Positions 1 through 6,236 of a stretch of 19,928 nucleotides of DNA are shown here, piece by piece. The stretch covers positions 1 through 19,928 of the forward strand of contig WJKL01000009.1 of NCBI GenBank assembly GCA_014729145.1. The letters run 5' to 3'. Numbering within the stretch: position 1 is the stretch's first letter; the number at the start of each line of letters is the position of its first letter. Source of the DNA: Candidatus Woesearchaeota archaeon. GTDB lineage: Archaea > Nanobdellota > Nanobdellia > Woesearchaeales > WJKL01. The translations under genes were made by a program, and so were the position numbers. The notes below the pieces were generated by a model. It had not been told where the DNA came from, did not search any database, and saw only the letters and a program-made list of their open reading frames with translations.

Positions 1-64
1 AATCATTCAAAACTGATTCAACTTCAAGATATGTTTCAACACGTTTTTCTAATTTTTCTTCCAT
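1..64 (-). CDS. 5' end of an unidentified gene running off the left edge
   Basis: On the minus strand an ATG at 64-62 opens a frame that continues without a stop to the window edge (21 codons, beginning MEEKLEKRVETYLEVESVL). The peptide is charged and looks like the start of an amphipathic or coiled-coil helix. It is divergent from the ROK gene at 158, with an AT-rich promoter region of about 93 bp between them, which is what a real gene start would look like. Too little is visible to assign a family, and a chance open frame of this length is possible. Confidence 0.45.
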   Translation of the reverse strand, partial: MEEKLEKRVETYLEVESVLND

Positions 65-120
65 ATATTACAATATCTTTGCAGTTTTAAAAATATAAGG
101 TTTTTACAAAGTATTTTAAA

Positions 121-129
121 TTTATAATA
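121..129 (+). promoter_or_regulatory. TATA box for the ROK kinase gene
   Basis: A TTTATAATA element lies about 30 bp before the ATG at 158. That spacing would start transcription within a few bases of the start codon, the usual layout for a leaderless or short-leader archaeal mRNA. There is no Shine-Dalgarno sequence before the ATG, which fits. Confidence 0.45.
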
Positions 130-157
130 AACTTTTTAAAACTCGTCTATTTTTCAC

Positions 158-1168
158 ATGCAAATGGAAAGATACATTGGAATAGATTTTGGAGGAACTA
201 ACCTAAGGATAGCAGAAGTTGATCCTGAAACAGGGAAAATAGTTGATGAACCTTTTTCTACAAATATTTCTGAAGTTTATACAAACAAAGAGCTAACAGA
301 TATAATAAGAGGCAGGATTCCTGAAAATGCCAACATTGGTATATCTGCAGCAGGAGAGGTCGATGAAAAAAACCTTGTAGTCAGATTATCCCCAAATTCA
401 AAGATTGAAGAAGAGGTTATTTTTGGAAGGGATCTAAAGGAGAGCGGATATGATGTTACTATGACCAATGATATGAAAGCAGCTGCTCAGGCAGTTTCAA
501 AATATGGGAATGGGATGCATTTTGATAATGTGCTTGTAGCTACTTATTCTTCAGGATATAATTGTGCTGTTGTAAGGGATGGAAAAAACACCACAACTGC
601 AGAATTCGGCCATCTTGTATATAAGCCCGACGGTGATCTGTTTTGCGGCTGCGGAGGAAAAGGCCATCTTGAAGCTTATGTAAGCGGGAACGGGGCTGCA
701 GCTATGGCAAAGAACTATTTCAACATAACCCACAGAAAAGACAGTGAAATACTTCGTTTTGCCTATGACGATGAATTTGGAGAGATAAAATTAAATGATG
801 TTCTTTATGAGATATCAAGAGATCCTGAGCTTTTTAGGAATGTAGTCAATTCTATAAAAGCAGAACATGTTTACAAGGCTTATAATGCCAAGCCAGAAAA
901 AGAGCCGCAAAAATCAATAAAAAAGACACAGGTAGAGGCTATTGCTGTTTCTTTTGGTATGATGGCAAGCTCATATAATCCTGTTGATATAATGGTGCTG
1001 ATGGGAAGCCAGACAAAAGACTGGGGTGTTTTGTTTGACCCTGCAATTGAAAAATACAATAATAATACACTGCAGCTTACATCACTTAAAAAACCAAAAA
1101 TAACAATAACTAATCTGCCTGAGATTGGTGTTCAGGGAGCTGTTGCCTACCTGCTTAATAACAAATAG
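158..1168 (+). CDS. ROK-family sugar kinase (glucokinase-like)
   Basis: 336 residues in the ASKHA fold, close to the usual ROK length. The N-terminal phosphate-binding loop reads GIDFGGTNLRIA (residues 8-19). The presumed catalytic base is Asp105 in MTNDMKAA. The ROK signature follows: EFGH (149-152), then a zinc motif with Cys163 and Cys165 and the sequence CGGKGHLEAYVSG. In the common CxCGxxGCxE motif the last ligand is Cys; here it is His170, so zinc binding is probably retained with altered ligands. The family phosphorylates hexoses or amino sugars with ATP, but some members are regulators; no HTH domain is present here, so an enzyme is more likely. The exact sugar cannot be read from the sequence. 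The in-frame ATG at 164 is an alternative start. It appears monocistronic, with T-rich sequence after the stop. Confidence 0.85.
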   Translation: MQMERYIGIDFGGTNLRIAEVDPETGKIVDEPFSTNISEVYTNKELTDIIRGRIPENANIGISAAGEVDEKNLVVRLSPNSKIEEEVIFGRDLKESGYDVTMTNDMKAAAQAVSKYGNGMHFDNVLVATYSSGYNCAVVRDGKNTTTAEFGHLVYKPDGDLFCGCGGKGHLEAYVSGNGAAAMAKNYFNITHRKDSEILRFAYDDEFGEIKLNDVLYEISRDPELFRNVVNSIKAEHVYKAYNAKPEKEPQKSIKKTQVEAIAVSFGMMASSYNPVDIMVLMGSQTKDWGVLFDPAIEKYNNNTLQLTSLKKPKITITNLPEIGVQGAVAYLLNNK

Positions 1169-1190
1169 TTCTTTTTTAGACTTTTTAACT
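1169..1190 (+). terminator. T-rich probable transcription terminator after the ROK gene
   Basis: Directly after the stop codon the plus strand reads TTCTTTTTTAGACTTTTTAA. Archaeal RNA polymerase commonly terminates at oligo-T tracts without a hairpin. The next gene has its own TATA element about 25 bp further on, so a transcript boundary here is reasonable. Confidence 0.35.
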
Positions 1191-1210
1191 ACTCTGCAAA
1201 AAATCCAAAT

Positions 1211-1220
1211 ATTTATATAG
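1211..1220 (+). promoter_or_regulatory. TATA box for the retropepsin/RimK-like pair
   Basis: ATTTATATAG lies about 26-34 bp before the ATG at 1245, preceded by an A-rich stretch. No ribosome-binding site precedes the ATG, so a leaderless transcript covering both genes is the simplest reading. Confidence 0.5.
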
Positions 1221-1244
1221 GTTTATTTTTTAATTTTTAGCACA

Positions 1245-1610
1245 ATGAATGAAAAATGCAAAGGAAAAACAATAATAGGGTTTAGTGAAAAGGTCAAGAT
1301 CATAGGCCCTAAAGAGAGCAAAACAGTTACAGCAAGGATAGATACAGGGGCTACTATGAGCAGCATTGATTCAAGACTGGCGGCAAAGTTAAAGCTAGGT
1401 CCAGTAATAAGGACAAAATTAGTTAAGTCTGCACAGGGCTCAAGCTCAAGACCTGTAATAAAGGCAAAATTAAAACTGGACGGCAAAGTCATAGAAGAGG
1501 ATTTTTCTATTGCAGACAGAAAACACATGAAATATTCAATACTTATCGGACAGAATATTCTTAAAAAAGAGGACTTTTTGATAGATCCTCATAAAAAGGT
1601 GAATAAATAA
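1245..1610 (+). CDS. RimB-like retropepsin-type aspartic protease (ATP-dependent zinc protease family, PF05618-like)
   Basis: 121 residues with the retropepsin active-site motif ARIDTGATMSS, placing the catalytic Asp at residue 33, and a downstream hydrophobic strand (YSILIGQNIL) typical of the fold. As in viral-type retropepsins, one domain supplies one Asp, so a homodimer is expected. The family name zinc protease is historical; the DTGA motif indicates an aspartic protease. In bacteria RimB-type proteins are encoded beside RimK and trim the poly-glutamate tails that RimK makes. Here the stop codon (1608-1610) is directly followed by the ATG of the RimK-like gene, so the two are almost certainly cotranscribed and functionally linked. 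The family call is firm; the substrate is not. Confidence 0.82.
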   Translation: MNEKCKGKTIIGFSEKVKIIGPKESKTVTARIDTGATMSSIDSRLAAKLKLGPVIRTKLVKSAQGSSSRPVIKAKLKLDGKVIEEDFSIADRKHMKYSILIGQNILKKEDFLIDPHKKVNK

Positions 1611-2723
1611 ATGACTTTAAATGCTGCTGTTATATCATTGGGAAGCAAAAGTTCAAAATGGACAGCAAAAGCAATGAAGAATTATTTCAGGACAGCTGAT
1701 ATGCTTGATATAAGGGAGATAGAAGTAAACCTAGGCCATAAAGAAGTGCAGGTACTTTACCAGGGAAAACCGATTGAAAAATATGACTGCATCCTTGCAA
1801 AAGGAAGTTTCAGGTATGCTCCTTTGCTGAGATCAATCACAAGCATACTTTCAAAACATACCTATATGCCTATAGAAGCTGATGCATTTACTGTTGCACA
1901 TGACAAGCTGATAACACAGCTTATACTTCAGCAGAACGGCATTCCAATGCCTATAACATATCTTGCAGCAACTCCTGATGCAGCTAAAAAGGTGCTGAAA
2001 AAGATAAATTATCCTATTATCATGAAATTCCCGCAAGGAACTCAGGGAAAAGGAGTTATGTTTGCAGACAGCTATGCAAGTGCAAGCTCTATGCTTGATG
2101 CACTGACAGCATTGAGACAGCCTTTTCTTATCCAGGAATATATAGAGACAGGTGGAGCTGACCTGAGAGTTATTGTTGTAGGGAACAAGGTTGTTGCAGC
2201 TATGCAGAGAGAGGCCTCAGGCAGGGAGAAAAGAGCAAATATCCACGCAGGTGGAACAGGAAAATCAGTAAAGGTCGATCCTGTAACCTCAAAGATCGCT
2301 GTAAAAACTGCAAAGCTGATAGGAGCAGATGTCTGTGCAGTAGATATACTTGAAGGGCATAAAGGCCCAATGGTAATCGAAGTGAATATATCTCCCGGAC
2401 TGCAGGGAATAACAAAGACAAGCGGGATAAATGTAGCTGATCATATTGCTAAATTTCTTCATAAAAGAACAAAAGAGATATCAGAAGAAAAAAAGAAAAT
2501 AGAAGCCAAAGAAATAATGAAAGACATAACTCCAGAAGGTCCTGGAAAAGAGATAATAACAGGTCTAGATTTCAGAGGGGAGAGAGTTTTGCTGCCAAGT
2601 GCGCTTGTAAAAGAGACAGGATTTAATGAAAAAGATGAAGTTAGCATAAAGGTTGACAAAGGAAAACTTGTGATAGAGAAATTTGATGTCAAGAAAGAAG
2701 AAAAAAAAGAAAAGAAAAAATAA
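1611..2723 (+). CDS. RimK-like ATP-grasp ligase with an added C-terminal AbrB-like domain
   Basis: 370 residues. The first ~290 form a RimK-type ATP-grasp ligase: an N-terminal pre-ATP-grasp region, an ATP-binding Lys at about 139 (PIIMKFPQGTQGKGV), a QEYIETGGADLRV strand, the RimK-typical segment REASGREKRANIHAGG, and metal ligands in VIEVNISPGLQGI (Glu257, Asn259). Family members add glutamate or other amino acids to a protein or small-molecule carboxylate (RimK, LysX, CofF). After a lysine-rich linker, residues 318-358 (LDFRGERVLLPSALVKETGF, then a VSIKVDKGKLVIEKF hairpin) look like an AbrB/SpoVT swapped-hairpin module, followed by a Lys/Glu tail. Ordinary RimK is about 300 residues, so this module is an extension. 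It follows the RimB-like gene without a spacer. The substrate is unknown; archaea are not expected to have bacterial S6. Confidence 0.82.
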   Translation: MTLNAAVISLGSKSSKWTAKAMKNYFRTADMLDIREIEVNLGHKEVQVLYQGKPIEKYDCILAKGSFRYAPLLRSITSILSKHTYMPIEADAFTVAHDKLITQLILQQNGIPMPITYLAATPDAAKKVLKKINYPIIMKFPQGTQGKGVMFADSYASASSMLDALTALRQPFLIQEYIETGGADLRVIVVGNKVVAAMQREASGREKRANIHAGGTGKSVKVDPVTSKIAVKTAKLIGADVCAVDILEGHKGPMVIEVNISPGLQGITKTSGINVADHIAKFLHKRTKEISEEKKKIEAKEIMKDITPEGPGKEIITGLDFRGERVLLPSALVKETGFNEKDEVSIKVDKGKLVIEKFDVKKEEKKEKKK

Positions 2724-2741
2724 TTCTGATATAATAACAAT

Positions 2742-3122
2742 CTAAGAGTTTGCAAACCCCATAGCTTTAAAAATTTTCATAAGAGGGTATAACCTGCATT
2801 CTAAACTCTCAGCTTTTTTCTTGAGTATATCAGCCTCTTCTGGAGGAGCTACTTCTGATAATCTTAGATAAGCTTCTTTTATTTTTCTCAGTTGTGATTC
2901 ATCACAGCCGTTTTCAGCTAATGTGTATAATTCCTTGGCTTTTTCTATGTGGTATTTTTTAGTGGTTCTATCCATATTTTCATCTATATTATCCTGATAA
3001 AATTTACCTATCCTTAAATATGTGGAAGGCGAAGGGTTGTCTGATAACATCCTATCAATGGATGCCTCTAACTGGTTTCTTAATCTTTCTTTTACAATGA
3101 GATTTGAATAGTATTTTGACAT
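2742..3122 (-). CDS. Small helical protein of unknown function
   Basis: 126 residues, no family recognised. The sequence is predicted mostly helical and charged, with stretches such as KAKELYTLAENGCDESQLRK and IKEAYLRLSEVAPPEEADIL that resemble one or two degenerate TPR-like helix pairs. There is no signal peptide or membrane segment. The ATG at 3122 lies only 5 bp from a set of three 13-bp tandem repeats rich in TATAAT, so promoter and repeats coincide. The gene converges with the RimK-like gene (18 bp apart) and follows the pseudokinase-like gene on the same strand with its own upstream region. It reads as a real, lineage-specific soluble protein, perhaps a binding or adaptor protein, but that is a guess. 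Confidence 0.6.
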   Translation of the reverse strand: MSKYYSNLIVKERLRNQLEASIDRMLSDNPSPSTYLRIGKFYQDNIDENMDRTTKKYHIEKAKELYTLAENGCDESQLRKIKEAYLRLSEVAPPEEADILKKKAESLECRLYPLMKIFKAMGFANS

Positions 3123-3127
3123 TTTTT

Positions 3128-3166
3128 ACCCATACATTATACCCATACATTATACCTATATATTAT
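3128..3166. repeat. Three tandem copies of a 13-bp repeat at a gene start
   Basis: The unit ACCCATACATTAT occurs perfectly at 3128-3140 and 3141-3153. A third copy at 3154-3166 (ACCTATATATTAT) has two changes. On the minus strand each copy contains TATAAT or similar, and the array ends 5 bp before the ATG of the 126-residue gene. It therefore overlaps where the core promoter or leader must be and could act as a set of protein-binding sites or redundant TATA elements. Slippage during replication is a simple alternative. Confidence 0.7.
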
Positions 3167-3199
3167 ATATGTTTTATTATATTAAAAAACTTTCTATTT

Positions 3200-4549
3200 T
3201 TAGTAGTGTTCTTCAACTTTTTTAAGAATTGCGTCAAGTCCAGCATTCAGCTCTTTAAAAGACTGGTTTTGGTCTCCTAATTTTTTCATATTATTTATGT
3301 TATAAGCAAATGCTTTTTTTACATTAAGTGCTAATTTGTCTGGATTGGCCTCTATCAATTCCTTGTGTCTTTCTTCATCAACACTGCAAAGAGATGATAT
3401 ATAATAAATATTTCTTATGATTGCAAGTCTTGCTCCTGCATTATACTGCTGAAAATATTTGGTTCTTTCATCAGGGTTTATGTCCTCAAGATGAAGATCT
3501 TTTTCCTCATCAAGCCTTTTCTTTCCTACAAGAGAATGCTCAACCAGCCTGTTGATATTTTCTGTATCCAAAACTGCGCCGACAGAGGGATGATTCAGCA
3601 AAGCTGCAAGGCCTATTGAAGTTGGTGCACTGCTTACCTTTGACAAGTCGCCCATCGCAATACCTTCATAAGGATCTGATTTTTCAAACTTGCGGCTAAG
3701 AGCCTTAGTTATATCATGAGGGTCATAATCAGAATCTTGTATATTTGGTTTGTCTTTTATTAAGATGTGAGCTGGGTATGGATTAAAAAGAGTAATCTCT
3801 TTTTCATCTCCTAATATGCCTGCAACATAACTTTCAAGTGAACGCATTATATTTGAATAATTATGTCTTTCAGACCACTTTCTCTCTTCATCCCTGTTAG
3901 GATATACAAAATCAAGTATTGAACTTACATAAATTCTTATATCAAACATAAAATCATCTGCAGAATATTCAGGTATCTCTGGAAGATCTGTCCTATTTTT
4001 ATTTAAAACATAATTGTCAACGTTGTATACATCGATTACCCTTCTCAGCCAGTTCATTGTTTCATTTCTTAGTGCGCTTTTTGTCTCTTCTGTTTCAGCT
4101 TCCTGGATCATCTTTCTTTTTTTTATAAGCTCTTCTTCAAGTGTGTGAGAATATTTCTCCATCAATATCATATGATGGAATTTTCCATCTTCATCTGCTG
4201 TATCCAGTATTCCATAAAGCTCTGGAACCCTGGCGCCGTAACCTGGAAGTTTTTCAAGGTATTCTACTTCATTAACAGCAAGAAGCATATCTTTTGGGGC
4301 TTTTCCAGAAATATTTCTCTGTTTTCCCCAGTTAAAATAATCCTTGACAAAGCTGTCAATCACCTGACCGTCTTTTAATTTTATCTGCAAATGATACTGG
4401 TTTGTACGTGCGCCAGTACCTAATTTTAAAGGGTTTATATCATAGCTAAACTTAGGATTTTCAATCTCAAACTTATCATTAAGAATTTTATTCTTTATAT
4501 AATCTTCATCTAATCCAAGTTTTTTTAGTTCTTTTTTTATTTCTGTCAT
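3200..4549 (-). CDS. Divergent APH/choline-kinase-type fold, probable pseudokinase
   Basis: 449 residues. The N-lobe shows a candidate ATP-anchoring Lys69 (DSFVKDYF), the APH-like helix motif NEVEYLEKL (Glu94/Glu96) and a hinge-like strand HHMILMEKYS (125-134). In the C-lobe the usual catalytic loop HGDxHPxNIL appears as LFNPYPAHIL (254-263): the catalytic Asp aligns with Asn256 and the metal-binding Asn with His261. The later IDFG-like motif is reduced to MGDLSK (Asp301), followed by SIGLAALL, which fits the APH DLAALL helix. I read this as a phosphotransferase fold that has lost catalytic residues and may bind nucleotide or regulate something; a residual or altered activity is possible. The fold assignment rests on motif order and is moderate. 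It has its own promoter and no obvious operon partner. Confidence 0.5.
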   Translation of the reverse strand: MTEIKKELKKLGLDEDYIKNKILNDKFEIENPKFSYDINPLKLGTGARTNQYHLQIKLKDGQVIDSFVKDYFNWGKQRNISGKAPKDMLLAVNEVEYLEKLPGYGARVPELYGILDTADEDGKFHHMILMEKYSHTLEEELIKKRKMIQEAETEETKSALRNETMNWLRRVIDVYNVDNYVLNKNRTDLPEIPEYSADDFMFDIRIYVSSILDFVYPNRDEERKWSERHNYSNIMRSLESYVAGILGDEKEITLFNPYPAHILIKDKPNIQDSDYDPHDITKALSRKFEKSDPYEGIAMGDLSKVSSAPTSIGLAALLNHPSVGAVLDTENINRLVEHSLVGKKRLDEEKDLHLEDINPDERTKYFQQYNAGARLAIIRNIYYISSLCSVDEERHKELIEANPDKLALNVKKAFAYNINNMKKLGDQNQSFKELNAGLDAILKKVEEHY

Positions 4550-4592
4550 TTTAAATAAGACAAATTCATCTATAAAAATATAAGATTTAAGA

Positions 4593-4610
4593 GGATTTAT
4601 AAAGCTTTCT
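4593..4610 (-). promoter_or_regulatory. BRE/TATA element for the pseudokinase-like gene
   Basis: Read on the minus strand the site is AGAAAGCTTTATAAATCC, an A-rich BRE followed by a strong TATA box. It lies about 45-60 bp before the ATG at 4549. It closely matches the elements before gyrB and TFB. A second TATA-like stretch at 4569-4584 is nearer the ATG and could give a leaderless start instead. Confidence 0.5.
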
Positions 4611-4634
4611 GTTTTTTATCATTATACAGTGATA

Positions 4635-5582
4635 CTAACTGTAGATGATCCTTCCAACATTATGTGATGCTCTGATCATATTAATCAATTTTTCTATGAT
4701 ATTATTGCCAAAACCCTGTTTTCCATAGTTCTTTTTGATCAGTTCATTGCATTCTTTGATAAGTTTTTTCTTCTCAGATGCGAGATTAAGAAGATTTTCC
4801 CTGTTCCCTTTATAATAATTTTTCATGCTGTCAACATAGAGTTTTTCAATCTTTCCGTATAATTCTAATATCTGTTTTTTTTCAGACGGTTTTAACTTAC
4901 ATTCCTGTATATATTTTGTAATTCTTTTTGTCTCGTCGGCAACTTTTTCTATCAATTCTGAAAGCCGCCATATTCCAAGAAGCTGTTCTGAATTCATAGA
5001 ATATGCTTTCATGACCTTGGGATCATCAAATGCGCATTTTACTGCTCTAAAAACAAGAAACTGGAGCCTGTTAACATCCTCGTCCCGATGGTGTATATTT
5101 TCATAATGATCTTCTTCAAAACTTGTTTTTGAGTCTGCGATCATATCTCTTGTTATGATATCCATCTTTTTTATCAGGCCTGGAACTGATATCTTTTCCA
5201 TATTCAGAAGATCTCTTGCTACAATCTTATTGGCTGTCTGCTCCATTATCTCAAGAGCCATAAGATTCTGCAAGATATCCCTTACTTCTTTTGCTTTTTC
5301 CTCAAGGTCATCTCCCTTGACTATAATGGTGTTATTGTTATTTATGTATGCAGGGATTATCCTACGTTTTATATCATCTGTGTTTAGTTTGCTGATGTCT
5401 ATAATTATCTCTTTTGGCTCAGATTTGGTCTTTTCTGTTTTTGGAGAGAGGAGCAGTTCGTTTTCTTTTTCCTCTAATGCTATCAAATCCCCTTTTTTAA
5501 GCTTGTTTTTAGTAACCCAGCTCTTTGGAAGACTTACTACAAATGACGTCTTGCCAAAGCTTATTAATTTTCTAAAATCCAT
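4635..5582 (-). CDS. AbrB-PhoU family phosphate-uptake type regulator
   Basis: 315 residues from the ATG at 5582. Residues 1-48 form an AbrB/SpoVT-type DNA-binding hairpin (LISFGKTSFVVSLPKSWV, KKGDLIALEE), and roughly 90-315 are helical PhoU repeats. This two-domain layout is common in archaea, where such proteins are thought to regulate phosphate transport or to bind metal clusters. No pst transporter genes are nearby, so its target is open. I chose the ATG at 5582 because GGGGTGG sits 5 bases before it; a GTG at 5591, three codons upstream, would bury that site in the coding region. A 9-bp inverted repeat in the divergent promoter region could be its own operator. The gene is divergent from two small genes at 5733 and 5894. 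Confidence 0.82.
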   Translation of the reverse strand: MDFRKLISFGKTSFVVSLPKSWVTKNKLKKGDLIALEEKENELLLSPKTEKTKSEPKEIIIDISKLNTDDIKRRIIPAYINNNNTIIVKGDDLEEKAKEVRDILQNLMALEIMEQTANKIVARDLLNMEKISVPGLIKKMDIITRDMIADSKTSFEEDHYENIHHRDEDVNRLQFLVFRAVKCAFDDPKVMKAYSMNSEQLLGIWRLSELIEKVADETKRITKYIQECKLKPSEKKQILELYGKIEKLYVDSMKNYYKGNRENLLNLASEKKKLIKECNELIKKNYGKQGFGNNIIEKLINMIRASHNVGRIIYS

Positions 5583-5638
5583 ATATTCCACCCCGGATTG
5601 TTAATTTAAGTATATTCTAATCGTAAATACCATAAATA

Positions 5639-5668
5639 AGCATATATTTTATCTTAAATATATATGCT
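5639..5668. promoter_or_regulatory. Inverted repeat between divergent promoters, candidate operator
   Basis: AGCATATAT (5639-5647) and ATATATGCT (5660-5668) are perfect 9-bp inverted arms around a 12-bp centre. The site lies between the start of the AbrB-PhoU regulator and the small acidic-protein gene, next to the likely TATA regions of both. A symmetric site in this position suits a dimeric repressor, possibly the AbrB domain encoded next door. The AT richness raises the chance of a fortuitous palindrome. Confidence 0.45.
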
Positions 5669-5680
5669 ATATAGAAAAAC

Positions 5681-5693
5681 TATATATATTTAA
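5681..5693 (+). promoter_or_regulatory. TATA box for the small acidic-protein gene
   Basis: TATATATATTTAA is about 40-50 bp upstream of the ATG at 5733. The predicted transcript would carry a short leader containing the strong Shine-Dalgarno stretch GGAGGTGGGGGG at 5719-5730. Confidence 0.45.
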
Positions 5694-5732
5694 AGGTTTT
5701 GTTAATTAATATATAGATGGAGGTGGGGGGAA

Positions 5733-5879
5733 ATGAAAAATAAATATGTTAAAGAGGATGAGTATTTTGAAGACGACGAAAACATATATTCAGAGGAATC
5801 AAGGGAGCTGTTGGTTGATGAAGACGAATTAAGCCCAGAAGAAGCTGCATTCATGAAAGGGTATGAAGAAGCAGGTTAA
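5733..5879 (+). CDS. 48-residue acidic small protein
   Basis: The frame opens at ATG 5733 and stops at TAA 5877-5879. An exceptionally strong ribosome-binding site, GGAGGTGGGGGG, ends 2 bases before the ATG, which is good evidence that it is translated. About a third of the residues are Asp or Glu (for example KEDEYFEDDENIYSEE), and the C-terminal part ELSPEEAAFMKGYEEAG looks like a short conserved helix. No membrane segment or Cys pair is present. Function unknown; a small acidic adaptor or nucleic-acid mimic is possible but unproven. It heads a likely two-gene unit with the 61-residue gene 14 bp downstream. Confidence 0.7.
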   Translation: MKNKYVKEDEYFEDDENIYSEESRELLVDEDELSPEEAAFMKGYEEAG

Positions 5880-5893
5880 ACTTTTTTGTTTTT

Positions 5894-6079
5894 ATGGCAT
5901 TAAAAGAATTGCTTGATTTAAAGGAAGCTGGGATTTCTGACTCTGAAATAATCAGGAGACTAAGAGATGCTGACAAGGACAATCTAGATGAAGTTAATTT
6001 CTTAAGACCTGACGGCACAAAGATAAAGCTATTTCTGCCGCAGGTTGGATTTGATCCTGAGCTGTTCAGGGAAATGTAA
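5894..6079 (+). CDS. 61-residue protein of unknown function
   Basis: Begins MALKELLDLKEAGISDSEII, an N-terminal helix pair reminiscent of small helix-turn-helix or scaffold modules, followed by a short beta-like segment (DGTKIKLFLP) and an acidic end. It starts 14 bp after the 48-residue gene. There is no clear Shine-Dalgarno before the ATG, so translation may depend on the upstream gene. Composition fits the neighbouring genes. I do not recognise a family. Confidence 0.6.
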   Translation: MALKELLDLKEAGISDSEIIRRLRDADKDNLDEVNFLRPDGTKIKLFLPQVGFDPELFREM

Positions 6080-6236
6080 CAGAGATTATTTATTGAAAAT
6101 TTGAATTCAAGTAATACAGGGTCTGAGAAGGTAGAATCTGTTTATTATTTAGCGAAAGCTTTATAAATGATCAGGCTTTATTTTTCTATAGAAATCTAAT
6201 AAATTTTTAGACAAAAAAACTATCATTTAGACTAAA
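6080..6236 (+). promoter_or_regulatory. gyrB upstream region with BRE/TATA at 6153-6168
   Basis: The element CGAAAGCTTTATAAAT at 6153-6168 is nearly identical to the one before TFB (14171-14186). Start of transcription would fall near 6190, giving a leader of about 45 nt. A weaker AT-rich TATA candidate at about 6198-6207 would instead give a leaderless mRNA. No RNA gene or further reading frame is apparent in this gap. Confidence 0.55.

Noticed and set aside
3128..3166. Possible CRISPR array
   Set aside because: The repeats are 13 bp and abut directly, with no spacers and no cas genes nearby.
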